A program made the translations under genes and the position numbers. A model generated the notes under the pieces. That model saw only the letters and a program-made list of their open reading frames with translations, was not told where the DNA came from and searched no databases. Positions 26,564-36,171 of a stretch of 64,000 bases of DNA are shown here, piece by piece. Positions within the stretch are counted from its first letter, which is position 1. The number at the start of each line of letters is the position of its first letter. The stretch covers positions 9,951,001 to 10,015,000 of the forward strand of contig NZ_CP082164.1 in assembly GCF_023101685.1 (NCBI RefSeq). Direction: 5' to 3'. The DNA is from Bradyrhizobium sp. 186. GTDB lineage: Bacteria > Pseudomonadota > Alphaproteobacteria > Rhizobiales > Xanthobacteraceae.

Positions 26564-28063
26564 GTGAATGGGGTGCTAGAACGGCACGGAAGAGGTCATG
26601 GCCGCCGCCTGCGGGCGGCGCCGGCTGCGCTATGCCTCGTGCTGGGCACAGCCCTCGCCGGCTGCGGCGATATGGGCCGGTTCCAGACTGCCGCGACACC
26701 AGCAACGGTCGCGATGCCCAAGCCGAAGCCAGCCGTCGCGCAGACCCCCGCCACCGAAAAGGAACACGAGCGCATCCTGGCGAGCTATGGCGGCACCTAT
26801 GACGACCCCAGGCTCGAATCGCTGGTCACCAAGACCGTCGAGCGGTTGGTCGCGGCCTCCGACCGTCCCGACCAGGGCTACAGGGTCACCATCCTCAATT
26901 CCGGCGCGGTCAACGCCTTCGCGCTGCCGAACGGACAGCTCTATGTCACGCGCGGACTGCTCGCGCTCGCCAGCGACACCTCGGAATTGTCCTCGGTGCT
27001 GAGCCATGAGATGGCGCATGTGCTGTCCAAGCACGCGGCGATGCGTGAGGATCAGGCGCGCCAGGCCGCGATCGTCACCCGCGTCGTCACCGACATGAGC
27101 ACCGATCCCGATCTCACCGCGCTCGCGCTCGCCAAGACCAAGCTCACCATGGCGAGCTTTTCGCGCAACCAGGAGTTCGAGGCCGACGGGATCGGCGTCG
27201 GCATTTCCGCCCGCGCACATTTCGACCCTTATGGCGCCGCGCGCTTCCTCTCGGCGATGGAGCGCAATGCCGAGCTCAAGGCCGGCAAGAGCTCGCTCGA
27301 TCCGCGCGCGCAGGATTTCACCTCGTCGCATCCGGCGACGCCCGAACGCGTGCAGAACGCGCAGACCATCGCGCGCCAATACGCCGCGCCGGAAGGCGCC
27401 GAACGCGACCGCGAGACCTACCTCGCCGCGATCGACAACCTCGTCTACGGCGAAGACCCGAGCGAGGGCTTTGTGCGGGCGCGGCGTTTCCTGCATCCAA
27501 AGCTCGGCTTCACCTTCCAGGCGCCAGACAATTTCACGCTCGACAACACCGCGCAGGCGGTGATCGGCGTACGCGACGGCGGCTCGCAGGCGATGCGCTT
27601 CGACGTCGTCCGCGTGCCGGCCGAGCAGTCGCTCGGCGATTACCTCAATTCGGGCTGGATGGAAGGCGTCGAGAAGGCGTCCACCGAGGATATCACCATC
27701 AACGGCTTTCCGGCCGCCTCCGCCACCGCCAAGGGCGATCAGTGGCAGTTCAAGGTCTATGCGCTGCGCTTCGGCAGCGACGTCTACCGCTTCATCTTCG
27801 CAGCACGGCAGAAGTCGACCGAGAGCGAGCGCAACGCGCGCGAGACCGTCAATTCATTCCGCCGCCTGACGCTCGACGAGATCCAGGCGGCGCGGCCCCT
27901 GCGCATCAAGGTGATCACCGTGCAGCCCGGCGACACCGTGGAATCGCTCTCCCACCGCATGGCCGGCGTCGATCACCCCGCCGAGCGTTTTCGCGTGCTG
28001 AACGGGCTCGATCGCAACGCGCTGGTGAAGGTGCGCGATCGCGTGAAGGTCGTGGCGGACTGA
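26564..28063 (+). CDS. M48-family metalloprotease lipoprotein with LysM domain
   Basis: A 499-residue protein starting with GTG. A lipobox LAGC places the lipidated Cys near residue 34, so it is probably anchored in a membrane facing the periplasm. The peptidase motif HEMAH is at about 148-152 and the third zinc ligand in NQEFEADGIG near 205, the M48 pattern. A middle domain (about 320-420) follows and a LysM module sits at the end (IKVITVQPGDTVESLSHRMA), which may bind peptidoglycan. Relatives such as BepA and LoiP maintain the envelope. It shares an operon with the nuclease-like gene upstream. Confidence 0.9.
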   Translation: MNGVLERHGRGHGRRLRAAPAALCLVLGTALAGCGDMGRFQTAATPATVAMPKPKPAVAQTPATEKEHERILASYGGTYDDPRLESLVTKTVERLVAASDRPDQGYRVTILNSGAVNAFALPNGQLYVTRGLLALASDTSELSSVLSHEMAHVLSKHAAMREDQARQAAIVTRVVTDMSTDPDLTALALAKTKLTMASFSRNQEFEADGIGVGISARAHFDPYGAARFLSAMERNAELKAGKSSLDPRAQDFTSSHPATPERVQNAQTIARQYAAPEGAERDRETYLAAIDNLVYGEDPSEGFVRARRFLHPKLGFTFQAPDNFTLDNTAQAVIGVRDGGSQAMRFDVVRVPAEQSLGDYLNSGWMEGVEKASTEDITINGFPAASATAKGDQWQFKVYALRFGSDVYRFIFAARQKSTESERNARETVNSFRRLTLDEIQAARPLRIKVITVQPGDTVESLSHRMAGVDHPAERFRVLNGLDRNALVKVRDRVKVVAD

Positions 28064-28077
28064 CGCGCGCTAAGCGC

Positions 28078-28173
28078 GCGTCATCCCGGGGCGCGCTTAG
28101 CGCGAACCCGGGATCTCGACCCACAAATTCCGCCGTCGTCCCGGACAAGCGTAAGCGCAGATCCGGGACCCAT
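28078..28173. repeat. Palindromic repeats flanking IS110 copy 2 (left side)
   Basis: A type B-like stretch (CGCGTCATCCCGGGGCGCGC) is followed by a type C-like arm (CCGTCGTCCCGGACAAGCG to ATCCGGGACCCAT) that ends exactly at the IS border at 28174. The arm reads ATGGGTCCCGG from the IS outward, as at copy 1. Confidence 0.75.
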
Positions 28174-28427
28174 ATGTGGACGGCCCCCGTGGCACAAGAG
28201 CTTTTTGAGAGATCGGATCGCTTGCATCCATATGTCCGGCCTGTTGAGTGCGATGGATTAGATCGCTGGCCAAGATGGTTTGCGCGATGCGGGTTCCAAA
28301 CAACCCGGCGACCTGCTGGCGGCCAATGGGTCCCACGGAATGTCTCGCATCGTTGCTCGATCGATCGCTCCATCTGCTCCTGCAGCTTCCGGGTCGGCTG
28401 GCGAACGACCGCCGGCCGGCCAATCTG
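28174..28427 (-). ncRNA. Candidate IS110 guide (bridge) RNA region, copy 2
   Basis: The 3' non-coding end of copy 2, matching that of copy 1. ATGGGTCCC at 28326-28334 is, on the element's own strand, GGGACCCAT, the possible right target guide. The same caution applies: no fold was computed. Confidence 0.4.
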
Positions 28428-29468
28428 TTAGGCGGTGACTACCGCGGCGGCATTCAACCGTGCCGCGTCGTAACTCTCGCCGCTGATCATCAGCTTCCAG
28501 GCGATGCGGGCCACCTTGTTGGCGAGCGCTACGGCTGCAAGCTTCGGCGGCTTGCGCTGGATCAGTGCCAACAGCCAGCGCGAGTGATGGCCGCGGCCTC
28601 GCCGGGCCTGCTGGATCACCGCCGTGGCCCCGATCACGAGCAGCCGTCTCAGATCCTCGTCGCCCGCCCGGGTGATCTTGCCGAGCCTGGTCTTGCCAGC
28701 GGTGGAGTGGTCCTTGGGCGTGAGGCCGAGCCAGGCCGCAAAGTGACGACCGGAGCGGAACGCCCGCGGATCCGGCGTCTTCATCACCAGCGCGGTGGCA
28801 ACGATCGGGCCGACCGAGGGGATCTGCGCCAGACGCCGGCCCATGGCATCGCCACGGTGCCAGGCCATCAGCCTGGCTTCGATCGCCTCCAGCTCGCTCT
28901 CGAGCTTAGCGCATTCGCGGCCCAGCACGACAAACAGCTCGCGCGCCAGGACAGGAAGCGTCTCGTCCTGCGCAATCTGCGCCAGCAACGGCTCGATCTT
29001 GTCCAGCCCCTTGGGCGCAATCAGGCCAAACTCCGCCGCATGGCCGCGGATCGTATTGGTCAACTGAGTGCGCCGGGCGATCAGCCCGTCGCGGATGCCC
29101 GTCAGCATCAATGCGGCTTGCTGCTCGGCGCTCTTCACCGGCACGAACCGCATGGTCGGTCGGCTCATCGCCTCGCACAGCCCTTCCGCGTCCCGTCCGT
29201 CGTTCTTGTTCCGCGACACGTAGGGCTTCACCAGTTGCGGCGCCATCAGCTTCACCTCGTGGCCGAGCTGGCGAAGCTCTCGCGCCCAATGTTGCGAAGC
29301 CCCGCAGGCCTCCATCCCGATCACGGTCGGCGGCAACTTGGCGAAGAACTCGAGCACCTGCTTGCGCGAAAGTTTCTTGCGCAGCACAGGCCGCTCATCC
29401 TCATCAACCCCATGCAGCACAAAAATATACTTCGACGTATCCATTCCAATGCGGATAATCTTCGTCAC
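28428..29468 (-). CDS. IS110-family transposase (copy 2)
   Basis: A 346-residue DEDD-type transposase with the same sequence as the copy at 12816: the GMDTSKYIF, GMEACGAS and KNDGRDAEG motifs, and the C-terminal HSTAGKTRLG segment. The start is GTG at 29468. It is intact and has no visible difference from copy 1. Confidence 0.92.
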   Translation of the reverse strand: MTKIIRIGMDTSKYIFVLHGVDEDERPVLRKKLSRKQVLEFFAKLPPTVIGMEACGASQHWARELRQLGHEVKLMAPQLVKPYVSRNKNDGRDAEGLCEAMSRPTMRFVPVKSAEQQAALMLTGIRDGLIARRTQLTNTIRGHAAEFGLIAPKGLDKIEPLLAQIAQDETLPVLARELFVVLGRECAKLESELEAIEARLMAWHRGDAMGRRLAQIPSVGPIVATALVMKTPDPRAFRSGRHFAAWLGLTPKDHSTAGKTRLGKITRAGDEDLRRLLVIGATAVIQQARRGRGHHSRWLLALIQRKPPKLAAVALANKVARIAWKLMISGESYDAARLNAAAVVTA

Positions 29469-29543
29469 GGACGGCTCCCTTGTCTGAGATTGCAACAACC
29501 TCATTCTGGCACACTGATGCCGTAGGGGGCCGTCCACCCCATC

Positions 29544-29639
29544 AACCACAGGATATTGGAATGGGCACGCTGGTAGCTCCAGCGTGCTTCAACAATGAAC
29601 AGTCGGGATAATCGGTCCTGGCTTTCGCCAGGACGACAC
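29544..29639. repeat. Type C repeat remnant beside IS110 copy 2 (right side)
   Basis: AACCACAGGATATTGG borders the IS directly, then a short stem TGGTAGCTCCAGCGTGC and the arm CGGTCCTGGCTTTCGCCAGG with ACGAC. Read on the reverse strand it ends CCTGTGGTT at the insertion point. Confidence 0.7.
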
Positions 29640-29648
29640 GGGTGAGCT

Positions 29649-30977
29649 TTAACCGCCCGCGTCCATGTCCCCCGCCTCGCGCTGGCCGCTGAGCCAGAGC
29701 GCGAGCAGAGTCCAAAACGCGCCGGAGAGCAGATAGGCGCCGGAGGCGATGACGCCGAGATTGGTGGCAAGCAGGAGCGCGGCGAGCGGAGCGAAGCCGG
29801 CGCCGAACAGCCAGGCCATGTCCGAGGTGAGCGCAGACGCCGTGTAGCGGTACATCTGCTTGAAGTTCGAGGCGATCGCGCCGGAGGACTGGCCGAACGA
29901 GAGACCCAGCAGGATGAAGCCGATCACCATATAGATGGTCTCGCCGAACGCACCGGCATCGAGCAGTTGCGGGGCGAAGCCGCTATAGATCGCGATTGCG
30001 ATCGCCGATCCCATCAGCAGCGATTTGCGGCCGACGCGGTCGGCAATCACGCCGGACAGCACGATTGCGCCGACCCCGAACACGGCGGCGACGATCTCGA
30101 TGATCAGGAAGCGCACCGGGCTCTCACGGGTGAATAGAAACACCCAGGACAGCGGAAACACCGTAACCATGTGGAACAGCGCGAAGCTCGCCAGCGGCGC
30201 GAACGCGCCGAGCATGATGTTGTGGCCTTCGCGGGCGACGGTGTCGGAGATGCGCGACGGCTGCAATTCGCGGGTCTCGAACAGCGAGGCGTATTCCTCC
30301 GTCGTCACCATGCGCAGGCGCGCGAACAGCGCCACGACGTTGATGGCAAACGCAACGAAGAACGGGTAGCGCCAGCCCCAGTCGAAGAAATCGTCCGCCG
30401 AGAGATTGCCGGCGAAATAGGCGAACAGCGCGCTGGCCACGATCAGCCCGAGCGGCGCGCCGAGCTGCGGCACCATCGCGTACCAGCCGCGCTTCGAGGG
30501 TGGCGCGTTCAGCGCCAGCAGCGAGGCGAGACCGTCCCAGGCGCCACCCCAGGCCAGACCCTGCGCGATGCGCGCCAGCGCCAGCAGCCAGATCGCGGCG
30601 GCGCCGATGTCGTGATAGCCGGGCAAGAACGCGATCGCGACGGTGGCGGTGCCGAGCAGGAACAGCGCGGCGACCAGCTTGGCGGTCTTGCCGTACTCCC
30701 GGTCGACCGTCATGAAAATGACGGTGCCGAGCGGGCGGGCCACGAAGGCCAGCGCGAAGATCGTGAAGGAATAGAGGGTCCCGGTCAGCTCGCTCGTGAA
30801 CGGGAACAGCAGGCGCGGGAATACGATCACCGAGGCGATCGCGTAGACGAAGAAGTCGAAGAATTCCGAGGTGCGGCCGATGATGACGCCGATGGCGATC
30901 TCGCCGGCACTGGCCTGGTCGTGGCCGTGCTCGCCCGAATGGTGGTCTGCCATTGCGGGGGTCTGTGCCGTCGCCAT
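29649..30977 (-). CDS. MFS transporter
   Basis: A 442-residue major facilitator of the metabolite:H+ symporter type with about 12 membrane segments. Signature parts are FARPLGTVIFMTVDREYGKT between segments 2 and 3, RIAQGLAWGGAWDGLASLLA in segment 4 or 5, and ADRVGRKSLLMGSAIAIAIY between 8 and 9. The N-terminus is His-rich (DHHSGEHGHD). It is divergent from cyoA with a 179-bp gap that holds a perfect 9-1-9 inverted repeat, so both may share an operator. The transported substrate is unknown. Confidence 0.88.
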   Translation of the reverse strand: MATAQTPAMADHHSGEHGHDQASAGEIAIGVIIGRTSEFFDFFVYAIASVIVFPRLLFPFTSELTGTLYSFTIFALAFVARPLGTVIFMTVDREYGKTAKLVAALFLLGTATVAIAFLPGYHDIGAAAIWLLALARIAQGLAWGGAWDGLASLLALNAPPSKRGWYAMVPQLGAPLGLIVASALFAYFAGNLSADDFFDWGWRYPFFVAFAINVVALFARLRMVTTEEYASLFETRELQPSRISDTVAREGHNIMLGAFAPLASFALFHMVTVFPLSWVFLFTRESPVRFLIIEIVAAVFGVGAIVLSGVIADRVGRKSLLMGSAIAIAIYSGFAPQLLDAGAFGETIYMVIGFILLGLSFGQSSGAIASNFKQMYRYTASALTSDMAWLFGAGFAPLAALLLATNLGVIASGAYLLSGAFWTLLALWLSGQREAGDMDAGG

Positions 30978-31069
30978 CGTGCGCCCTTAACGTCCTGAAA
31001 ACCAAAGCCGACCACCCGGCGGGCGCCGGGCAATCTGGCTCTGTCTGACCCAACATTCCGCACTGCAAC

Positions 31070-31088
31070 ATTGGACAAATTGTCCAAT
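31070..31088. promoter_or_regulatory. Perfect 9-1-9 inverted repeat, putative operator
   Basis: ATTGGACAA-A-TTGTCCAAT lies between the divergent MFS gene (30977) and cyoA (31157). It is AT-rich relative to its surroundings and placed where a dimeric repressor or activator would control both promoters. It is not an FNR/FixK box (TTGAT-N4-ATCAA). The binding protein is unknown. Confidence 0.55.
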
Positions 31089-31156
31089 GTCCGGATTGCT
31101 GCGCCGCAGCTACCCCTTGGCCCCGCAAAGGAAACTCATTCTCATAAGGCTCAGCC

Positions 31157-32317
31157 GTGTCTCGTCTCAAGATCCTGGCGCTACTACCTTTGGCGGCTGC
31201 GCTCAGTGGCTGCAACTACATCGTGCTGGCGCCAGCCGGCGATATCGCTGCCCAGCAGCGCGACCTCGTCATCATCTCCACCGTCCTGATGCTCCTGATC
31301 GTCGTTCCCGTGATGGCGCTGACGGTGCTTTTCGCCTGGCGCTACCGCCAGTCCAACACGACCGCGCGCTATGAGCCGGATTGGGACCATTCGACCAGCC
31401 TCGAGCTGGTGATCTGGTCGGCACCGCTGCTGATCATTGTCTGCCTCGGCGCGCTGACCTGGATGGGCACGCATCTGCTCGATCCCTATCGCACGCTCGG
31501 CCGCATCAATGCGGAGCGTGCCGTGGATCAGTCCAAGGCCCCGCTCGAGGTCGACGTCGTCGCGCTCGATTGGAAGTGGCTCTTCATCTATCCGGACTAC
31601 GGCATCGCCACCGTCAACGAGCTCGCGGCGCCGGTCGATCGCCCGATCAACTTCCGCATCACCGCCTCCTCGGTGATGAACTCGTTCTACATCCCCGCGC
31701 TGGCCGGCCAGATCTACGCGATGCCGGGCATGGAGACCAAGCTCCACGCCGTCGTGAACCATTCCGGCACGTATAAGGGCTTCTCGGCCAACTACAGCGG
31801 TGCCGGCTTCTCCGGCATGCACTTCGCCTTCCACGCCTTCGACGATAAGGGCTTTGACGGCTGGATCGCCGGCGCCAAATCGGCCGGCGGTTCGCTCGGC
31901 CGCGCCGAATATCTCCAGCTCGAGAAGCCGAGCCAGAACGAGCCGGTGCGGCGCTACGGCACCATTGATTCCGATCTCTATCGCCTGATCCTCAACATGT
32001 GCGTCGAGACCGGCAAGATGTGCCAGAGCGAGATGATGGCGATCGACGCCAAGGGCGGCCTCGGTCATGAGGGCCTGAACAACACCCTGCCGCTGGCCTA
32101 CGACAAGTATGCCCGCCGCGGCACCGCGCTTGGGCCGGAGCCGACCTTCGTCGCCGGCACCTGCACGCCCGATGCGCCGCAGGGCAAGACCACCGCCTCC
32201 ATCACGGCGCCCGTCGACACCGCGCCGTTGCTCGGCGCTGGCCTGAAGCGGCCGACCTTCACGCCGCTCAAGTCTTCGTCCTTCTTCCTCGGACAACGTC
32301 CGAAGTCAGACTCCTGA
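31157..32317 (+). CDS. cyoA: Cytochrome bo3 ubiquinol oxidase subunit II
   Basis: A 386-residue subunit II starting with GTG. The N-terminus is a lipoprotein signal ([10 protein letters not shown]), followed by two membrane segments (about 40-62 and 85-105) and a cupredoxin-like domain ([40 protein letters not shown]). It lacks the CuA Cys ligands, as expected of a quinol oxidase. At 386 residues it is longer than the E. coli subunit (315), the extra part lying C-terminally. It is the first gene of cyoABCD, the proton-pumping terminal oxidase that takes electrons from ubiquinol. Confidence 0.93.
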   Translation: MSRLKILALLPLAAALSGCNYIVLAPAGDIAAQQRDLVIISTVLMLLIVVPVMALTVLFAWRYRQSNTTARYEPDWDHSTSLELVIWSAPLLIIVCLGALTWMGTHLLDPYRTLGRINAERAVDQSKAPLEVDVVALDWKWLFIYPDYGIATVNELAAPVDRPINFRITASSVMNSFYIPALAGQIYAMPGMETKLHAVVNHSGTYKGFSANYSGAGFSGMHFAFHAFDDKGFDGWIAGAKSAGGSLGRAEYLQLEKPSQNEPVRRYGTIDSDLYRLILNMCVETGKMCQSEMMAIDAKGGLGHEGLNNTLPLAYDKYARRGTALGPEPTFVAGTCTPDAPQGKTTASITAPVDTAPLLGAGLKRPTFTPLKSSSFFLGQRPKSDS

Positions 32318-32327
32318 GAGAGCACGC

Positions 32328-34325
32328 ATGTCTCCTGATTTTCTCAAGCTCATCTTCGGCCGGCTCACCATCGAATCGCTGCCGCTGCACGAGCCGATCG
32401 TCGTCGCCACTTTTGCGGTGGTGGCGACCGGCGGCCTCGTCATGTTCGCCGGGCTGACCTATTTCCGCGTCTGGGGCTATCTGTGGCGCGAGTGGTTCAC
32501 CAGCGTCGACCACAAGCGCATCGGCATCATGTACATGATCCTCGGCATCGTGATGCTGCTGCGCGGCTTCGCAGACGCGCTCATGATGCGGTTGCAGCAG
32601 GCGCTGGCCTTTGGCGGCTCCGAAGGCTATCTCAACGCCCATCACTACGACCAGGTCTTCACCGCCCACGGTGTGATCATGATCTTCTTCGTGGCGATGC
32701 CGTTGGTCACCGGCCTGATGAACTTTGTCGTGCCGCTCCAGATCGGTGCGCGCGACGTGTCGTTCCCGTTCCTGAACAATTTCAGCTTCTGGATGACGGT
32801 CGGCGGCGCGGTGCTGGTGATGGCCTCGCTGTTCATCGGCGAATTCGCCCGCACCGGCTGGCTCGCTTATCCGCCGCTGTCGAACATCGGCTACAGTCCT
32901 GACGTCGGCGTCGACTATTACATATGGGGCCTACAGGTCGCGGGCGTCGGAACGACGCTGTCCGGCATCAACCTGATCTGCACCATCGTCAAGCTGCGCG
33001 CGCCGGGCATGACCATGATGCGGATGCCGGTGTTCACCTGGACCTCGCTCTGCACCAACGTGCTGATCGTCGCCTCCTTCCCGGTTCTGACCGTTGTGCT
33101 CGCGCTGCTCTCGCTCGACCGCTACGTCGGCACCAACTTCTTCACGAACGATTTCGGCGGCAGCCCGATGATGTACGTGAATCTGATCTGGATCTGGGGT
33201 CATCCCGAGGTCTACATCCTGGTTCTCCCCGCCTTCGGCATCTTCTCCGAGGTGACCTCGACCTTCTCGGGCAAGCGGCTGTTCGGCTACACCTCGATGG
33301 TCTACGCCACGGTGGTCATCACCATCCTGTCGTACCTGGTCTGGCTGCACCACTTCTTCACGATGGGGTCGGGCGCCAGCGTCAACTCCTTCTTCGGCAT
33401 CACCACGATGATCATCTCGATCCCGACGGGCGCGAAGATGTTCAACTGGCTGTTCACGATGTACCGCGGCCGCATCCGTTTCGAACTGCCGATGATGTGG
33501 ACGATCGCGTTCATGCTGACCTTCGTGCTCGGCGGCATGACCGGCGTGCTGCTCGCGGTACCGCCGGCCGACTTCGTCCTGCACAACAGCCTGTTCCTGA
33601 TCGCGCACTTCCACAACGTGATCATCGGCGGCGTCGTGTTCGGCGCGTTCGCCGGCATCGGTTACTGGTTCCCGAAGGCGTTCGGCTTCAAGCTCGATCC
33701 GTTCTGGGGCAAGCTGTCGTTCTGGTTCTGGGTCACCGGCTTCTACCTCGCCTTCATGCCGCTCTACGTGCTCGGCCTGATGGGCGTGACCCGCCGGCTT
33801 CGCGTGTTCGACGATCCGAGCTTGCAGATCTGGTTCATCGTCGCCGGCATCGGCGCCTTCCTGGTGTTCCTCGGCATCCTGTCGATGCTGATGCAGTTCG
33901 CCGTCAGCTTCCTCAAGCGCGAGCAGCTCAAGGACGTCACCGGCGATCCCTGGGATGCGCGCACGCTGGAATGGGCGACCTCCTCGCCGCCGCCGGCCTA
34001 CAACTTCGCCTTCACCCCCGTCGTTCACGACAATGACGCGTGGTGGGACATGAAGCGCCGTGGCTACCAGCGTCCGCTGCTCGGCTTCAAGCCGATCCAC
34101 ATGCCGAGCAATACCGGCACCGGCATCATCCTCGCAGGCTTCGCCACCGCGATGGGATTCGGCCTGATCTGGTACATCTGGTGGCTTGCCGCCGCGAGTC
34201 TCATCGCGATGCTCGCCGTCGGCATCGGCCACACCTTCAACTATCACCGCGACTTCGACATCCCGGCCGACGACGTCGTCCGGGCCGAGGACGCGCGCAC
34301 CAAACTGCTCGCCGGAGCCAAGTAA
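32328..34325 (+). CDS. cyoB: Cytochrome bo3 ubiquinol oxidase subunit I
   Basis: A 665-residue haem-copper oxidase subunit I with about 14 membrane segments. [17 protein letters not shown] carries the low-spin haem His, [17 protein letters not shown] holds the CuB His and the cross-linked Tyr, [11 protein letters not shown] holds two further CuB His, and [20 protein letters not shown] holds the haem His pair. The length fits CyoB. It starts 10 bp after cyoA and ends next to the cyoC ATG. It is the catalytic O2-reducing, proton-pumping subunit. Confidence 0.96.
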   Translation: MSPDFLKLIFGRLTIESLPLHEPIVVATFAVVATGGLVMFAGLTYFRVWGYLWREWFTSVDHKRIGIMYMILGIVMLLRGFADALMMRLQQALAFGGSEGYLNAHHYDQVFTAHGVIMIFFVAMPLVTGLMNFVVPLQIGARDVSFPFLNNFSFWMTVGGAVLVMASLFIGEFARTGWLAYPPLSNIGYSPDVGVDYYIWGLQVAGVGTTLSGINLICTIVKLRAPGMTMMRMPVFTWTSLCTNVLIVASFPVLTVVLALLSLDRYVGTNFFTNDFGGSPMMYVNLIWIWGHPEVYILVLPAFGIFSEVTSTFSGKRLFGYTSMVYATVVITILSYLVWLHHFFTMGSGASVNSFFGITTMIISIPTGAKMFNWLFTMYRGRIRFELPMMWTIAFMLTFVLGGMTGVLLAVPPADFVLHNSLFLIAHFHNVIIGGVVFGAFAGIGYWFPKAFGFKLDPFWGKLSFWFWVTGFYLAFMPLYVLGLMGVTRRLRVFDDPSLQIWFIVAGIGAFLVFLGILSMLMQFAVSFLKREQLKDVTGDPWDARTLEWATSSPPPAYNFAFTPVVHDNDAWWDMKRRGYQRPLLGFKPIHMPSNTGTGIILAGFATAMGFGLIWYIWWLAAASLIAMLAVGIGHTFNYHRDFDIPADDVVRAEDARTKLLAGAK

Positions 34326-34955
34326 ATGACGATCGCTGTGAATCCCTCGCAATCAGGCGAGCCGGTCTTCTATCTCGCCGACGAACACCCGCACCCGGAA
34401 GGATGGAGCACCTCGCTCGGCTTCTGGATCTATCTGATGAGCGACTGTCTCATCTTTGCGATCCTGTTCGCCACCTTCGGCGTGCTCGGAGCCAACTACG
34501 CCGCCGGCCCGGCGCCGAAGGACCTGTTCGACCTGCCGCTGGTCGCGGTCAACACCTCGATGTTGCTGCTGTCGTCGATCACCTACGGTTTTGCCATGCT
34601 GACGATGGCGCAGAACCGGATCGGCGCGACGCAAGCCTGGCTCGCGATCACGGGCCTGTTCGGCCTCGCCTTCATCGGCATCGAGCTTTCCGAGTTCGCC
34701 CACATGATCCATGAGGGCGCGACGCCCCAGCGCAGTGCCTTCCTGTCGGCCTTCTTCACGCTGGTCGGCACCCACGGCCTGCACGTCTCCTGTGGCCTGA
34801 TCTGGCTGGTGACGCTGATGGTGCAGGTCTGGAAGTTCGGCCTGATCGAGGCCAACCGCCGTCGCCTGATGTGCCTGTCGATGTTCTGGCACTTCCTCGA
34901 CGTGGTCTGGATCGGCGTCTTCACCTTCGTCTATCTCCTGGGAGTTCTGCGATGA
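34326..34955 (+). CDS. cyoC: Cytochrome bo3 ubiquinol oxidase subunit III
   Basis: A 209-residue subunit III with five membrane segments. GFWIYLMSDCLIFAILFATF is the first segment signature, ELSEFAHMIHEGATPQRSAF the loop with the conserved His and Glu, and MFWHFLDVVWIGVFTFVYL the last segment. The ATG directly follows the cyoB stop (TAAATG), so the two are translationally coupled. It is part of the cyo oxidase complex. Confidence 0.95.
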   Translation: MTIAVNPSQSGEPVFYLADEHPHPEGWSTSLGFWIYLMSDCLIFAILFATFGVLGANYAAGPAPKDLFDLPLVAVNTSMLLLSSITYGFAMLTMAQNRIGATQAWLAITGLFGLAFIGIELSEFAHMIHEGATPQRSAFLSAFFTLVGTHGLHVSCGLIWLVTLMVQVWKFGLIEANRRRLMCLSMFWHFLDVVWIGVFTFVYLLGVLR

Positions 34956-35326
34956 ACACCGACAGCCACGCCGCCCACGCGGACCATCATCACGACGACC
35001 ATTCGCACGGCTCGCTCTCGACCTATCTCCTCGGCTTCGTGCTCTCGGTCGTGCTCACCGCGATCCCGTTCTGGCTGGTGATGAGCGGTGCGCTTCCGAG
35101 CAAGCAGATCACCGCGCTCGTCATCATGGCCTTCGCGGTCGTGCAGATTGTCGTGCACATGATCTACTTCCTGCACATGAACACCAAGTCCGAGAACGGC
35201 TGGAGCATGATGGCGCTGATCTTCACCATCGTCATGGTCGTGATCGCGCTGTCCGGCTCGCTGTGGGTGATGAACCACCTCAACAGCAACATGATGCCGA
35301 TCCACCAGATGACCGGGATGAAGTGA
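34952..35326 (+). CDS. cyoD: Cytochrome bo3 ubiquinol oxidase subunit IV
   Basis: A 124-residue subunit IV with a His-rich N-terminus (HAAHADHHHDDHSHG) and three membrane segments, including TYLLGFVLSVVLTAIPFWLV and QIVVHMIYFLHMN, the family signature. It overlaps cyoC by 4 bp and the SURF1 gene by 4 bp, so the whole cluster is probably translated in coupled fashion. It assists assembly of the oxidase. Confidence 0.95.
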   Translation: MNTDSHAAHADHHHDDHSHGSLSTYLLGFVLSVVLTAIPFWLVMSGALPSKQITALVIMAFAVVQIVVHMIYFLHMNTKSENGWSMMALIFTIVMVVIALSGSLWVMNHLNSNMMPIHQMTGMK

Positions 35327-36171
35327 GCGAGACCGGGACCGTGACAGGCAAGGCAAGCACGACGCGCGGCAAGGCTGCGCGTCCCTCCTTGTGGCTCGCG
35401 GTCCTCTCGCTCACAGCGTTCGCCGTCCTGATCGCCCTCGGCGTCTGGCAGGTCGAACGGCGCGCCTGGAAGCTGGCGCTGATCGACCGCGTCGAGCAGC
35501 GCGTCCATGCTGCCGCACAGCCGATCCCTTCCCCCGTAGCGTGGCCCGCGGTCAGCGCCGCGAGCGACGAATACAGGCACGTCACCATCACGGGCCGTTT
35601 CCTGCATGACCGCGAGACCCTGGTCAAAGCCGTCACCGAAGAGGGCGGCGGCTATTGGGTGCTGACGCCGCTCCGGCGCGACGACGGCACGCTGGTCCTG
35701 ATCAACCGCGGCTTCGTTCCGGCCGAGCGACGCGACGCACCGACCCGGCAGGATGGCAATCCGCAAGGCCAGGTCGAGGTCACCGGTCTGTTGCGGGTGA
35801 CTGAGCCAAAAGGCGGCTTCCTCAGGAATAACGACCCCGTCCACGAGCGCTGGTATTCGCGTGACGTTACCGCGATCGCGGCCGCACGGGCCCTTCACGA
35901 CGTCGCTCCCTTCTTCATCGATGCCGATGCCGGGTCACAATCTGGCAGCGGTCCAATCGGCGGATTGACCGTGGTCCGCTTTCCCAATAACCACCTGATC
36001 TACGCGCTGACGTGGTTTGCCCTGGCTTTCATGCTGGCCGGTAAACTTTTCGTCACATTCGGCGGCGGGCTGTTCCGCCGCGGGCGCTTCATCCACGAAC
36101 CGGCCAGCGGATTTGATGCCGCCGCGCGCAGGACGGGATCAGATGCTGGAACGATCGTCGAGCCGACCTGA
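35323..36171 (+). CDS. SURF1-family oxidase assembly protein
   Basis: A 282-residue protein with the SURF1 layout: an N-terminal membrane helix (LWLAVLSLTAFAVLIALGVW) followed by the family WQVERRAWKLALIDRVEQR, a periplasmic domain with EYRHVTITGRFLHDRETLV and GGGYWVLTPLRRDDGT, then NNHLIYALTWFALAFML as the second helix. SURF1 proteins help insert haem a or assemble haem-copper oxidases. The GTG start overlaps the cyoD stop. A cyoE haem O synthase is not in this cluster, so it must be elsewhere. Confidence 0.9.
   Translation: MSETGTVTGKASTTRGKAARPSLWLAVLSLTAFAVLIALGVWQVERRAWKLALIDRVEQRVHAAAQPIPSPVAWPAVSAASDEYRHVTITGRFLHDRETLVKAVTEEGGGYWVLTPLRRDDGTLVLINRGFVPAERRDAPTRQDGNPQGQVEVTGLLRVTEPKGGFLRNNDPVHERWYSRDVTAIAAARALHDVAPFFIDADAGSQSGSGPIGGLTVVRFPNNHLIYALTWFALAFMLAGKLFVTFGGGLFRRGRFIHEPASGFDAAARRTGSDAGTIVEPT

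Larger units (their letters stand above)
28174..29543 (-). mobile_element. IS110-family insertion sequence, IS1111 type, copy 2
   Basis: The same 1,370-bp element as at 12741, in inverted orientation. The transposase translations are identical and so are the opposite-strand readings over most of the element, so the nucleotide sequences must be almost or fully identical, suggesting recent transposition. Outside the element, the flanks are CCTGTGGTT on one side and ATGGGTCCCGG on the other. With copy 1 it brackets about 14 kb of ordinary genes. Confidence 0.9.

Noticed and set aside
12741..29543. Composite transposon made of the two IS110 copies and the 14 kb between
   Set aside because: The copies each have complete repeat flanks and IS110 elements are not known for composite transposition; the genes between look ordinary.
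31070..31088. FNR/FixK anaerobox upstream of cyoA
   Set aside because: The palindrome is TTGGACAA-A-TTGTCCAA, not TTGAT-N4-ATCAA.
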